A stretch of DNA of 31,698 nt. Source: an uncultured Treponema sp. (GTDB lineage Bacteria > Spirochaetota > Spirochaetia > Treponematales > Treponemataceae). The position numbers and the translations under genes were made by a program. Below the pieces are notes generated by a model. That model saw nothing but the letters and a program-made list of their open reading frames with translations, had not been told where the DNA came from and did no database searches. Below are positions 16,473-22,951 of the stretch, piece after piece. The first letter of the stretch is position 1; each line of letters begins with the position of its first letter. The stretch is taken from positions 1 to 31,698 of the forward strand of contig CALDWC010000044.1 in NCBI GenBank assembly GCA_937923945.1, given 5' to 3'.

Positions 16473-16831
16473 TATAAAACGCCCCGTTCTAAAAAGCAGG
16501 CGAGATATGTATTCAATAAGTCAATGTCCAATTCGTCTTGTGCCGCTGTGACGGACGAAACCAACTGTTGCCAATCGTGGTCGGAAAAATTTTGTTCTTT
16601 ATCAAACTCGCCGATAAAAAAACAATAGAGCGTAAAAAACCATTCGGCATTTTCAACGGCGGTGTTATCGGCTTTATACTCGGCTTCCCAAAATGAAACC
16701 ATATCCCGCGCGATACATTCCACAGAGTGATCGTACGATGTAACTGCCGCGATAAATTTTGCTGAAGCCGTTTCGGCTTTATTTTGAGCGGCGCGTGTAA
16801 TATCGGAATAAAACTTTTCACGTATTTGCAT
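16472..16831 (-). CDS. 119-aa protein of unknown function, first gene of the PflX operon
   Basis: A soluble, mostly helical, acidic protein with many aromatic residues (WFFTLYCFFIGEFDKEQNF near residues 64-82) and no signal peptide or recognised domain. The coding call is supported by the one-base overlap of its stop with the next start and by a very good promoter exactly at its 5' end. No ribosome binding site precedes the ATG; with the -10 box ending 9 bases upstream, a leaderless mRNA is expected. A 102-aa frame on the same strand in another phase (16821-16513) lacks this support. Confidence 0.75.
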   Translation of the reverse strand: MQIREKFYSDITRAAQNKAETASAKFIAAVTSYDHSVECIARDMVSFWEAEYKADNTAVENAEWFFTLYCFFIGEFDKEQNFSDHDWQQLVSSVTAAQDELDIDLLNTYLACFLERGVL

Positions 16832-16839
16832 AGGTCGGT

Positions 16840-16868
16840 ATTATAGCTTTTTTAAAAAAATATTTCAA
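16840..16868 (-). promoter_or_regulatory. Near-consensus promoter, predicted leaderless, for the PflX operon
   Basis: On the minus strand: TTGAAA (16868-16863), 17-bp spacer, TATAAT (16845-16840). The expected start near 16833 is about two bases from the ATG at 16831. Confidence 0.72.
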
Positions 16869-16921
16869 TTCATGTGGAAAAAATGATACCTTCAACTCTT
16901 TTATAAAAACGGGAAATACCG

Positions 16922-16927
16922 TATAAT
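16922..16927 (+). promoter_or_regulatory. Possible -10 box of nrdB
   Basis: TATAAT precedes a short leader with the ribosome binding site CGGAGGAC before the ATG at 16954. No good -35 is found at 17 bp, and no NrdR box is recognised. Confidence 0.4.
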
Positions 16928-16953
16928 GCAGCATCATTACTCGGAGGACTTTT

Positions 16954-17994
16954 ATGGATTTAGTAAAACGTCCGCTGTTTAATCCCGAAGGCGATATTGA
17001 TTTGCGCTTGCGGCGGATGATCAGCGGAAACACGACGAATTTGAATGACTTTAACAATATGAAATACGGCTGGGTTTCGCAGTGGTACCGCCAGGCTATG
17101 AATAATTTTTGGGTGCCGGAAGAAGTGAACCTCGCGCAGGATGTAAAAGATTACCCGAACCTTTTACCGGAAGAGCGCACCGCATACGATAAAATCCTGT
17201 CGTTTTTGATTTTTCTGGATTCGCTGCAATCCGCGAATCTTCCGAACGTGAGCGAATACATTACCGCCAACGAAGTTAACCTTTGTTTGAATATTCAAAC
17301 CTATCAGGAATGTATCCATTCGCAAAGTTATTCGTATATGCTTGATACGATTTGTTCACCGGAGCAGCGGAATGATATTTTGTATCAATGGAAAACGGAT
17401 GAACATTTGCTGAAACGGAATACGTTTATCGGTGAAATTTATAATGACTTCCAAAAAGATAAATCCAAAAAAAATTTTATGCGGGTTTTAATTGCCAATT
17501 ATATTCTCGAAGGGATTTATTTTTATTCGGGATTTATGTTTTTTTATAATTTATCGCGTATTGGCAAAATGCCCGGTTCGGCGCAGGAAATCCGTTACAT
17601 TAACCGCGACGAAAATACGCATCTATGGCTTTTTAAAAATATTATTTTAGAGCTTCAAAAAGAAGAGCCTGAAATGTTTACCGCCGATTATATTTCGCTC
17701 TATCGGCAGATGCTCCTCGAAGGAGTGCGGCAGGAAATTGACTGGGGCGAATATGTTATCGGAGACGCCATACCGGGTTTGAGTAAAAAGATGGTGCGGG
17801 ATTACATCAGCTATCTCGGCAATCTGCGTGCAACGTCGTTGGGCCTTGACCCGCTTTTTGACGGCTACGAAGAAGAGCCGAAAGATATGCAGTGGGTGAG
17901 CGCGTATTCCAATGCGAATATGGTAAAAACCGACTTTTTTGAAGCCCGTTCAACGGCGTATGCAAAAAGCACCGCTTTGGAAGACGATTTATAA
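16954..17994 (+). CDS. nrdB: Ribonucleoside-diphosphate reductase beta subunit (class Ia)
   Basis: The 346-aa subunit holds the di-metal site and tyrosyl radical that, with NrdA, converts ribonucleoside diphosphates to deoxy forms. By alignment to E. coli R2 the ligands are all visible: D89 (in FLDSLQ), E119 and H122 (in ECIHSQSY), E186 (in LEGIYFYSGF), and E220 and H223 (in RDENTHL). The radical tyrosine is Y126, four residues after H122, so this is a tyrosyl class Ia enzyme and not the Phe-bearing Ic type. The electron-transfer tryptophan W53 is in NFWVPEEVNL. The start has CGGAGGA upstream. nrdA is not adjacent, a split also known in T. pallidum. Confidence 0.95.
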   Translation: MDLVKRPLFNPEGDIDLRLRRMISGNTTNLNDFNNMKYGWVSQWYRQAMNNFWVPEEVNLAQDVKDYPNLLPEERTAYDKILSFLIFLDSLQSANLPNVSEYITANEVNLCLNIQTYQECIHSQSYSYMLDTICSPEQRNDILYQWKTDEHLLKRNTFIGEIYNDFQKDKSKKNFMRVLIANYILEGIYFYSGFMFFYNLSRIGKMPGSAQEIRYINRDENTHLWLFKNIILELQKEEPEMFTADYISLYRQMLLEGVRQEIDWGEYVIGDAIPGLSKKMVRDYISYLGNLRATSLGLDPLFDGYEEEPKDMQWVSAYSNANMVKTDFFEARSTAYAKSTALEDDL

Positions 17995-18015
17995 ACGATA
18001 TGTAATGGAGAAATC

Positions 18016-18062
18016 GACCGGCAGGTTTCGATGTATCGTAAAAATAAATTGCAATGCCGGTC
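18016..18062. repeat. Inverted repeat between nrdB and the ankyrin gene
   Basis: GACCGGCA (18016-18023) and TGCCGGTC (18055-18062) match perfectly. The right arm abuts the -35 TTGACA at 18063. It may end nrdB transcription or act as an operator for the next promoter; there is no T run after it. Confidence 0.45.
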
Positions 18063-18091
18063 TTGACACAAAAATTTTTATTTGATAAAAT
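18063..18091 (+). promoter_or_regulatory. Promoter of the ankyrin-repeat gene, predicted leaderless
   Basis: TTGACA (18063-18068), 17-bp spacer, TAAAAT (18086-18091). The expected start near 18098 coincides with the GTG at 18099. Confidence 0.68.
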
Positions 18092-18098
18092 TTATTTC

Positions 18099-18992
18099 GT
18101 GAATGTTGTTATTTTTTATGATCATGCGCAAGATAAGCGGGTGCGGATAATTCAAACGCTCATTCAAAAGTATGGTTGCGACGCAAATTCGTTTTTGTGT
18201 GCAGAACTGTGGGATCGGAATACGTACAAAAACCCTATCGCGTTTTTGAGTAAAGCGACTCATTTTTTGTTTATTCTGGAAGATGAGCCGCTCGCGGTTT
18301 CCGCTTTTCTCTTTTATGCCGGCTATGCAATCGGCAGGGGCTTACCGGTGCTGCTTTTAACGAGTACCGCTCCGCGGAAATTGCCGAGTATTCTTGAGCA
18401 TTTTGTGGTAACGCTCGGAATTACTTCATTTGAAAGTTATTTTATAAAAGAAAAAAAACATTTCGAAGAAGATTCACAAAAACAGCTTGCCCGCACTATG
18501 TTGCTGGAAAAAGGATATCCGTTTTTTGATTCGAATTTTGTGGTGGCGGTTGAAAACAACGATTTGGAAATTGCACAGCTTTTTTTGGATGCCGGTTTTT
18601 CACCTACGGTTTGCGATGCAACGGGAACTCCGGTGTTATCGATTGCCGTACGCAAGTCGCTTTCCGAAATGGCTGCTTTGCTGATTAGAGCGGGAGCTGA
18701 TGTCAATAAAGTTTCCGCCGACAGAAAATATTCTCCGCTGATGGATGCCGTTCAAATCGGTAATGCCACCAATGCAACCTTGCTTTTGCAAAACGCCGCA
18801 AATCCCGACTTGCAAAGTGAAGACGGTCAAACGGCGCTTATTTTAGCCGTGGGCAGACAGGATGGCAAGCTGGTTGAGCTTTTAGTAAAATACGGAGCCA
18901 ATCCTGCGCTAAAAGATAAGCTCGGTATGGATGCGGTAAAATACGCGGAAGTTTTCGGAAACAAAGAAATCATTTCGTTATTGAAACCGTAA
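18099..18992 (+). CDS. Ankyrin-repeat protein with TIR/deoxyribosyltransferase-like N-terminal domain
   Basis: The 297-aa protein has two parts. Residues 1 to about 118 look like a flavodoxin-like alpha/beta domain: a first strand MNVVIFYDHA, a middle strand THFLFILED, then AFLFYAGYAIGRGLPVLLLTS. The last stretch recalls the helix and strand of TIR or nucleoside deoxyribosyltransferase folds. However, the glutamate expected in the E-x-G-x-A position is replaced by Y-A-G-Y-A. Residues about 140-297 are four to five ankyrin repeats (DNDLEIAQLFLDAG-like units, then LLIRAGADVNKV and LLVKYGANPALKDK). An ATG at 18054 is in frame but lies upstream of the -35 box, so GTG 18099 is preferred. The function is unknown; ankyrins suggest protein binding. 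Confidence 0.82.
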   Translation: MNVVIFYDHAQDKRVRIIQTLIQKYGCDANSFLCAELWDRNTYKNPIAFLSKATHFLFILEDEPLAVSAFLFYAGYAIGRGLPVLLLTSTAPRKLPSILEHFVVTLGITSFESYFIKEKKHFEEDSQKQLARTMLLEKGYPFFDSNFVVAVENNDLEIAQLFLDAGFSPTVCDATGTPVLSIAVRKSLSEMAALLIRAGADVNKVSADRKYSPLMDAVQIGNATNATLLLQNAANPDLQSEDGQTALILAVGRQDGKLVELLVKYGANPALKDKLGMDAVKYAEVFGNKEIISLLKP

Positions 18993-19007
18993 AAAAAGCG
19001 CAAATCC

Positions 19008-19044
19008 TTTTGAAAGCTGCACGATATTTTCAGTTTTTTCAAAA
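19008..19044 (+). terminator. Possible terminator of the ankyrin gene
   Basis: TTTTGAAA (19008-19015) can pair with TTTCAAAA (19037-19044) around a 21-base loop; the right arm is preceded, not followed, by a T run. Support is weak. Confidence 0.3.
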
Positions 19045-19050
19045 ATGGTA

Positions 19051-19079
19051 TTGACTAAAAACGCGGTTTATGATAGAAT
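19051..19079 (+). promoter_or_regulatory. Promoter of tRNA-Leu
   Basis: TTGACT (19051-19056), 17-bp spacer, TAGAAT (19074-19079), followed 15 bases later by the mature tRNA. It shares TTGACTAAAAACG with the pyrH promoter. Confidence 0.75.
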
Positions 19080-19093
19080 ACAAAACACCAGTT

Positions 19094-19177
19094 GCTGGAG
19101 TGGTGGAATAGGTAGACACTAGGGACTTAAAATCCCTTGGCAGCAATGCCGTGCGGGTTCAATTCCCGCCTTCAGCA
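19094..19177 (+). tRNA. tRNA-Leu, anticodon TAA
   Basis: The acceptor arms GCTGGAG and CTTCAGC pair with one G-T wobble, and the discriminator is A. The anticodon stem AGGGA/TCCCT encloses the loop CTTAAAA with anticodon TAA (reads UUA, UUG). A long variable arm (GGCAGCAATGCC region) marks a class II tRNA. The T arm is GCGGG-TTCAATT-CCCGC. The CCA end is not encoded. The 139 bases after it, up to the next gene, hold no recognised feature apart from a short palindrome AACAGCGGCTGTT near 19240. Confidence 0.96.
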
Positions 19178-19316
19178 TATCTTTTTCGGACAGCATTGCC
19201 CGAACATTTCTTGTCATATTTCGGCATATTATCACATAAACAGCGGCTGTTGAGTCCATCGTGTTTTTGTTTTTCAGTATTACTGATGGTAATGCCGGAA
19301 AAACGGGGAGAGACTT

Positions 19317-21479
19317 ATGCGAAAAATGAACATCGTTGAAGAAAAAGCCTATGCGTATAATTTTGTTGAGGGTAAGTTTTTACCGAAGGGAAAAGACGAA
19401 TACTATTTACGCGACGCGCAAGTTGAAAAAAAGCCGTATCGCCATTTAACCTATGACGAAGTTGAAGCGCTGATTAAAAACGGCAATTCGTGTACAAATT
19501 GGAATGACGTGCTGGTCGAAGATCCGTTTAATCCGGGTTTGCTTAAAAACAATATTTTCGCCGGCTTGGTGAGAATCGGCAAAATGCAAAACAGCTATTT
19601 GCAGTATCATGATTTTATTGTGCCGATCGGAATTACTAACAGTAGAATTATTTCGACGGATATTTTAGAAAATTGTGCCGTGCATGACTGTGCATATATT
19701 TCGCATTATATTATCAAAGAGCGGGTTATTTTAAGCCGCATTGATGAAATATGTACGACAAATCACGCAAAATTCGGTGAAGGTATTGTTAAACAGGGCG
19801 AAGATGAAGCCGTGCGCGTTTCCATCGAAGTGCTGAATGAAACCGGCGGACGCGAAGTACTTCCCTTTACCGATATGATTCCGGCGGACGCGTACCTTTG
19901 GGCGCGGTTCCGTGATGATAAAAAACTGATCGGCGCTTTAAAAAAAATAACACAGGAGAGTGCCGACAACCGACGCGGATTTTACGGTGTTATCGGAAGC
20001 GAGTGCTGCATCAAAAGCTGCAGAATTATCAAGGACGTGAATTTCGGGGACGCGGTTTATGCAAAGGGAGCAAATAAACTAAAAAACTTAACCATCAAAT
20101 CTTCATTCGATGAACAAACTCAAATAGGGGAGGGCGTCGAGTTAGTAAACGGCATTGTCGGTTTTGGTTCCCGCATTTTTTACGGGGTAAAGGCCGTTCG
20201 ATTTGTAACCGGTTCCAATTGCGAAGTAAAATACGGAGCGCGGCTCATTCATTCCATACTCGGGGACAATTCAACGATTTCCTGTTGTGAAGTTTTAAAC
20301 GCTCTCATTTTTCCGTTTCATGAACAGCACCACAATAATTCATTTTTAATTTCGGCGTTGGTACAGGGGCAGTCGAACATTGCAGCGGGAGCGACTATCG
20401 GTTCAAACCATAACACGCGCGGAAATGACGGCGAGTTGATCGCCGGGCGCGGATTTTGGCCCGGATTGTGTACTACTTTTAAGCACAACAGCCGGTTCGC
20501 ATCGTTTACGGTTATTCAAAAAGCAAACTATAATTATGAATTGAATGTGCCGTTTCCTTTTTCGCTCGTGATGGACAATGAGCATTCCGGGGAGCTTGAA
20601 ATTATGCCGGCGTATTACTGGATGTACAATATGTATGCGCTGGAACGCAACAACAAAAAGTTTATCAAACGCGATCGCCGCGTTGTAAAAGTACAATTGA
20701 TTGAAACCGATTATTTGGCACCGGACACCGTGGCTGAAATTATCAATGCGATGAATCTTTTGAGTAAAAAAATTGTTGCTGCCTGGCAAGAAAAAACAAA
20801 AAGTACTTTGTCGATACAGGAAATTATTGAAAAGCACTTTGATGAGGTGAAAACACTTGCGATTTATGCCGGTGAGCGAAGTATTGAGCGTTCGACTCGC
20901 CGGACAAAAATTTTAAAGCCGGTTCAGGCGTGGCTCGCGTACCGACAAATGTTGATTTGGTACGGAGTAAAAACACTCACCCGCTATTTTGACATAACAG
21001 AAAAGAACCTCGAAAGTTTTCAAAGTATCACGCGAGAGAATATTCCGTTGAGCTGGGAAAATTTCGGCGGACAACTGATTTCGCAAGCGCGCGAAGCGGC
21101 GCTGCGAAAAAGCATTGGAGCGGGCAAGTATAAAAATTGGAGCGAAATCCACGAAGCGTACCGAGAATTGCAAACGCATTATGAGGATGATAAAGCGGAA
21201 AATGCGTATGCCGCTCTTTTGTATGCCGCAGATGTGCCGAGTATTTCGCAAGAGATGTTTCGTTCATTGGTGCAGGAAGCGTGCGGAATTTGTGATTACA
21301 TTGCAGATCAAATTTACCGCACGAAAAATAAAGACTATACGGATCCGTTCCGTGAAATCACGTACCGAAACAAAGCCGAACAGCATGCGGTGCTTTCTTC
21401 GGTGAAAAAAAACGAACTGGTCGCTGCCGCGCAGGAAGAAGCGGAAACACGGAAAAAGTTTTTACAAAGGTTTTTATAA
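19317..21479 (+). CDS. DUF4954 family protein with hexapeptide-type beta-helix
   Basis: The 720-aa protein is cytoplasmic (no signal peptide). Its middle part (about residues 80-400) is a repetitive run of short strands in the left-handed beta-helix style (ILENCAVHDCAYISHYIIKE, GEGVELVNGIVGFGSRIFYG, NCEVKYGARLIHSILGDNST). Such folds are seen in acyl- and sugar-nucleotidyltransferase families. The conserved block GRGFWPGLCTTFKHNSRFAS lies near residues 383-402. The C-terminal 250 residues are helical. The wording matches DUF4954, known from spirochaetes and Bacteroidetes, with no proven function. A glycan or nucleotide-sugar role is only a guess from the fold. Start: GGGGAGAGACTT before the ATG. 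Confidence 0.82.
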   Translation: MRKMNIVEEKAYAYNFVEGKFLPKGKDEYYLRDAQVEKKPYRHLTYDEVEALIKNGNSCTNWNDVLVEDPFNPGLLKNNIFAGLVRIGKMQNSYLQYHDFIVPIGITNSRIISTDILENCAVHDCAYISHYIIKERVILSRIDEICTTNHAKFGEGIVKQGEDEAVRVSIEVLNETGGREVLPFTDMIPADAYLWARFRDDKKLIGALKKITQESADNRRGFYGVIGSECCIKSCRIIKDVNFGDAVYAKGANKLKNLTIKSSFDEQTQIGEGVELVNGIVGFGSRIFYGVKAVRFVTGSNCEVKYGARLIHSILGDNSTISCCEVLNALIFPFHEQHHNNSFLISALVQGQSNIAAGATIGSNHNTRGNDGELIAGRGFWPGLCTTFKHNSRFASFTVIQKANYNYELNVPFPFSLVMDNEHSGELEIMPAYYWMYNMYALERNNKKFIKRDRRVVKVQLIETDYLAPDTVAEIINAMNLLSKKIVAAWQEKTKSTLSIQEIIEKHFDEVKTLAIYAGERSIERSTRRTKILKPVQAWLAYRQMLIWYGVKTLTRYFDITEKNLESFQSITRENIPLSWENFGGQLISQAREAALRKSIGAGKYKNWSEIHEAYRELQTHYEDDKAENAYAALLYAADVPSISQEMFRSLVQEACGICDYIADQIYRTKNKDYTDPFREITYRNKAEQHAVLSSVKKNELVAAAQEEAETRKKFLQRFL

Positions 21480-21506
21480 AAAGCGGTGAGTGCGGCGGAA
21501 TGCTAT

Positions 21507-21552
21507 GGGAGACACTGATTAATTCAATCGAGAATTGAGGGTATCTTTCAAA
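21507..21552. repeat. Dispersed palindromic repeat, truncated copy
   Basis: GGGAGACACTGATTAATTC starts like the short form, but the sequence continues GAATTGAGGGTATCTTTCAAA like the long form at 11160. Its right-hand arms are missing. It lies between the convergent DUF4954 and namZ genes. Confidence 0.7.
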
Positions 21553-21627
21553 TTTACCATTCAAGAAATGGATAATGATTTAATTCGGTATATTAAAATC
21601 GTCAAAGTTGATGGTGACGGTAAATAG
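21523..21627 (+). pseudogene. Possible 3' remnant of a gene behind the truncated repeat
   Basis: A short open stretch ends in FTIQEMDNDLIRYIKIVK-VDGDGK and a TAG stop at 21625-21627; an in-frame ATG lies at 21568. It has no ribosome binding site. The wording reads like the C-terminus of a real protein, but the stretch is too short for certainty. Confidence 0.2.
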
Positions 21628-21637
21628 AATACAGCGA

Positions 21638-22951
21638 TTATTCATACAGCAAATACGGTTTCCGCAATTCGAGAAAACGCTCCGTATCGGCTTGCATTTT
21701 TTGTAAGACGGTTTCCGCGTCAAAGTGCGCTTCGCTGAAATAAGGCGTTCCGGAAAGTAAATTTATCGGAGCGGAACGGCTACCGATGTCACGGATTTTA
21801 AATCGCATTGGGTACATCTTTTTTAAAGTATCAAATATATACACCGCAACGGTAACCGGTTTTATTTTTTCTTCATCGGTTATAATCACTTGCACGCCTT
21901 GACAGGCGCTGCCTTTAAATACAGAGTCGGTTGGCGTAAAATATGCCGGATAAAAAAATACGCCGTCAAGTTGCAATGCGTTTAAGCGTTCGGCAAAATG
22001 CTCCGCAGTAATGTATGGCGCACCGATATATTCAAACGGCATTGTTGTACCGCGTCCGACTGACAGATTCACGCCTTCAAATAAACACATACCGGAGTAA
22101 AGCAGTGCCGTTGTTCGGTGCGGAATATTCGGCGAAGTCGGAATCCACATGAGCGAATATTCGCGGTAGGGTTTTGCATACCGGTAATGCTGCATTGGTA
22201 TCACCGTTAAGCGGCAGCGAATTTTAAACTCCGTATTAAAGAGCCGTGCCAATTCTCCGACCGTCATTCCGTGCCGTTGTGCAATCGGCAAATAGCCAAC
22301 GAACGATCGGTACGGCATTTGCAAAATCGCTCCTTCAACCGAGTTGCCGATCGGATTCGGTCTGTCGAACACTACAAAGTCAACACCGTACTCGGCGCAG
22401 GCTTCCATCGCATACGCCATCGTCCAAATGTAGGTATAAAATCGGGAGCCGACATCCTGCATATCAAAACAGAGCACGTCAATGTGCGAAAGCATTTTTT
22501 TTGTCGGGCGTTTTGTTTTACCGTACAAGCTGTAAATCGGCAAACCGGTTTTTTTATCGGTCGAGTTTGAAACGCTTGCCCCCGCAGTTTCGTTGCCGCG
22601 TATTCCGTGTTCGGGAGAAAAAAGCGCAACGAGGTTTACGCTCCCGTGCAGAATATCAAGTGAAGGAGTCCCATTCCTATCGATACCCGTCGCATTTGTG
22701 ATCAAACCGACCCGCTTATTTTTAAAAACTTCCGCAAACTCGTTGATGCGCTCAATGCCGAGCACGAGGGGCGGCTCGATTTGTTCTCCATCGTTTGCCG
22801 GACATTCGTCGGAATGTATTCCGTCATCGTTTGTATGACGCGTTTGCATGCCCGTGCATGCAATCAATAAAGACACACTGAGCAAACAAAAGATGAGCCG
22901 ACTCTTTTTGATGAGGGTATTTTTCTTTGTGACCATTGCGGATTTTTTCAT
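21638..22951 (-). CDS. namZ: NamZ-family exo-beta-N-acetylmuramidase lipoprotein (DUF1343, GH171)
   Basis: The 437-aa precursor has a lipoprotein signal with lipobox LIAC (Cys32). The DUF1343 body carries the family blocks VGLITNATGIDRNG, LFSPEHGIRG, CFDMQDVGSRFYTY, VFDRPNPIG, MWIPTSPNIP, and LFEGVNLSVGRGTTMPFEYIGAPY. Characterised NamZ (B. subtilis YbbC, Tannerella homologues) removes terminal N-acetylmuramic acid from peptidoglycan fragments. The lipoprotein would act in the periplasm or at the outer membrane. Its ATG overlaps the stop of the upstream serine hydrolase gene (ATGA), with GAAGGAAAAC as ribosome binding site. In B. subtilis, namZ also neighbours the beta-lactamase-fold amidase amiE, so the pair here is likely a peptidoglycan turnover unit. 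Confidence 0.9.
   Translation of the reverse strand: MKKSAMVTKKNTLIKKSRLIFCLLSVSLLIACTGMQTRHTNDDGIHSDECPANDGEQIEPPLVLGIERINEFAEVFKNKRVGLITNATGIDRNGTPSLDILHGSVNLVALFSPEHGIRGNETAGASVSNSTDKKTGLPIYSLYGKTKRPTKKMLSHIDVLCFDMQDVGSRFYTYIWTMAYAMEACAEYGVDFVVFDRPNPIGNSVEGAILQMPYRSFVGYLPIAQRHGMTVGELARLFNTEFKIRCRLTVIPMQHYRYAKPYREYSLMWIPTSPNIPHRTTALLYSGMCLFEGVNLSVGRGTTMPFEYIGAPYITAEHFAERLNALQLDGVFFYPAYFTPTDSVFKGSACQGVQVIITDEEKIKPVTVAVYIFDTLKKMYPMRFKIRDIGSRSAPINLLSGTPYFSEAHFDAETVLQKMQADTERFLELRKPYLLYE

Noticed and set aside
16513..16821. 102-aa minus-strand frame overlapping the 119-aa gene in another phase
   Set aside because: The 119-aa frame has the promoter at its 5' end and the one-base stop/start overlap with the next gene.
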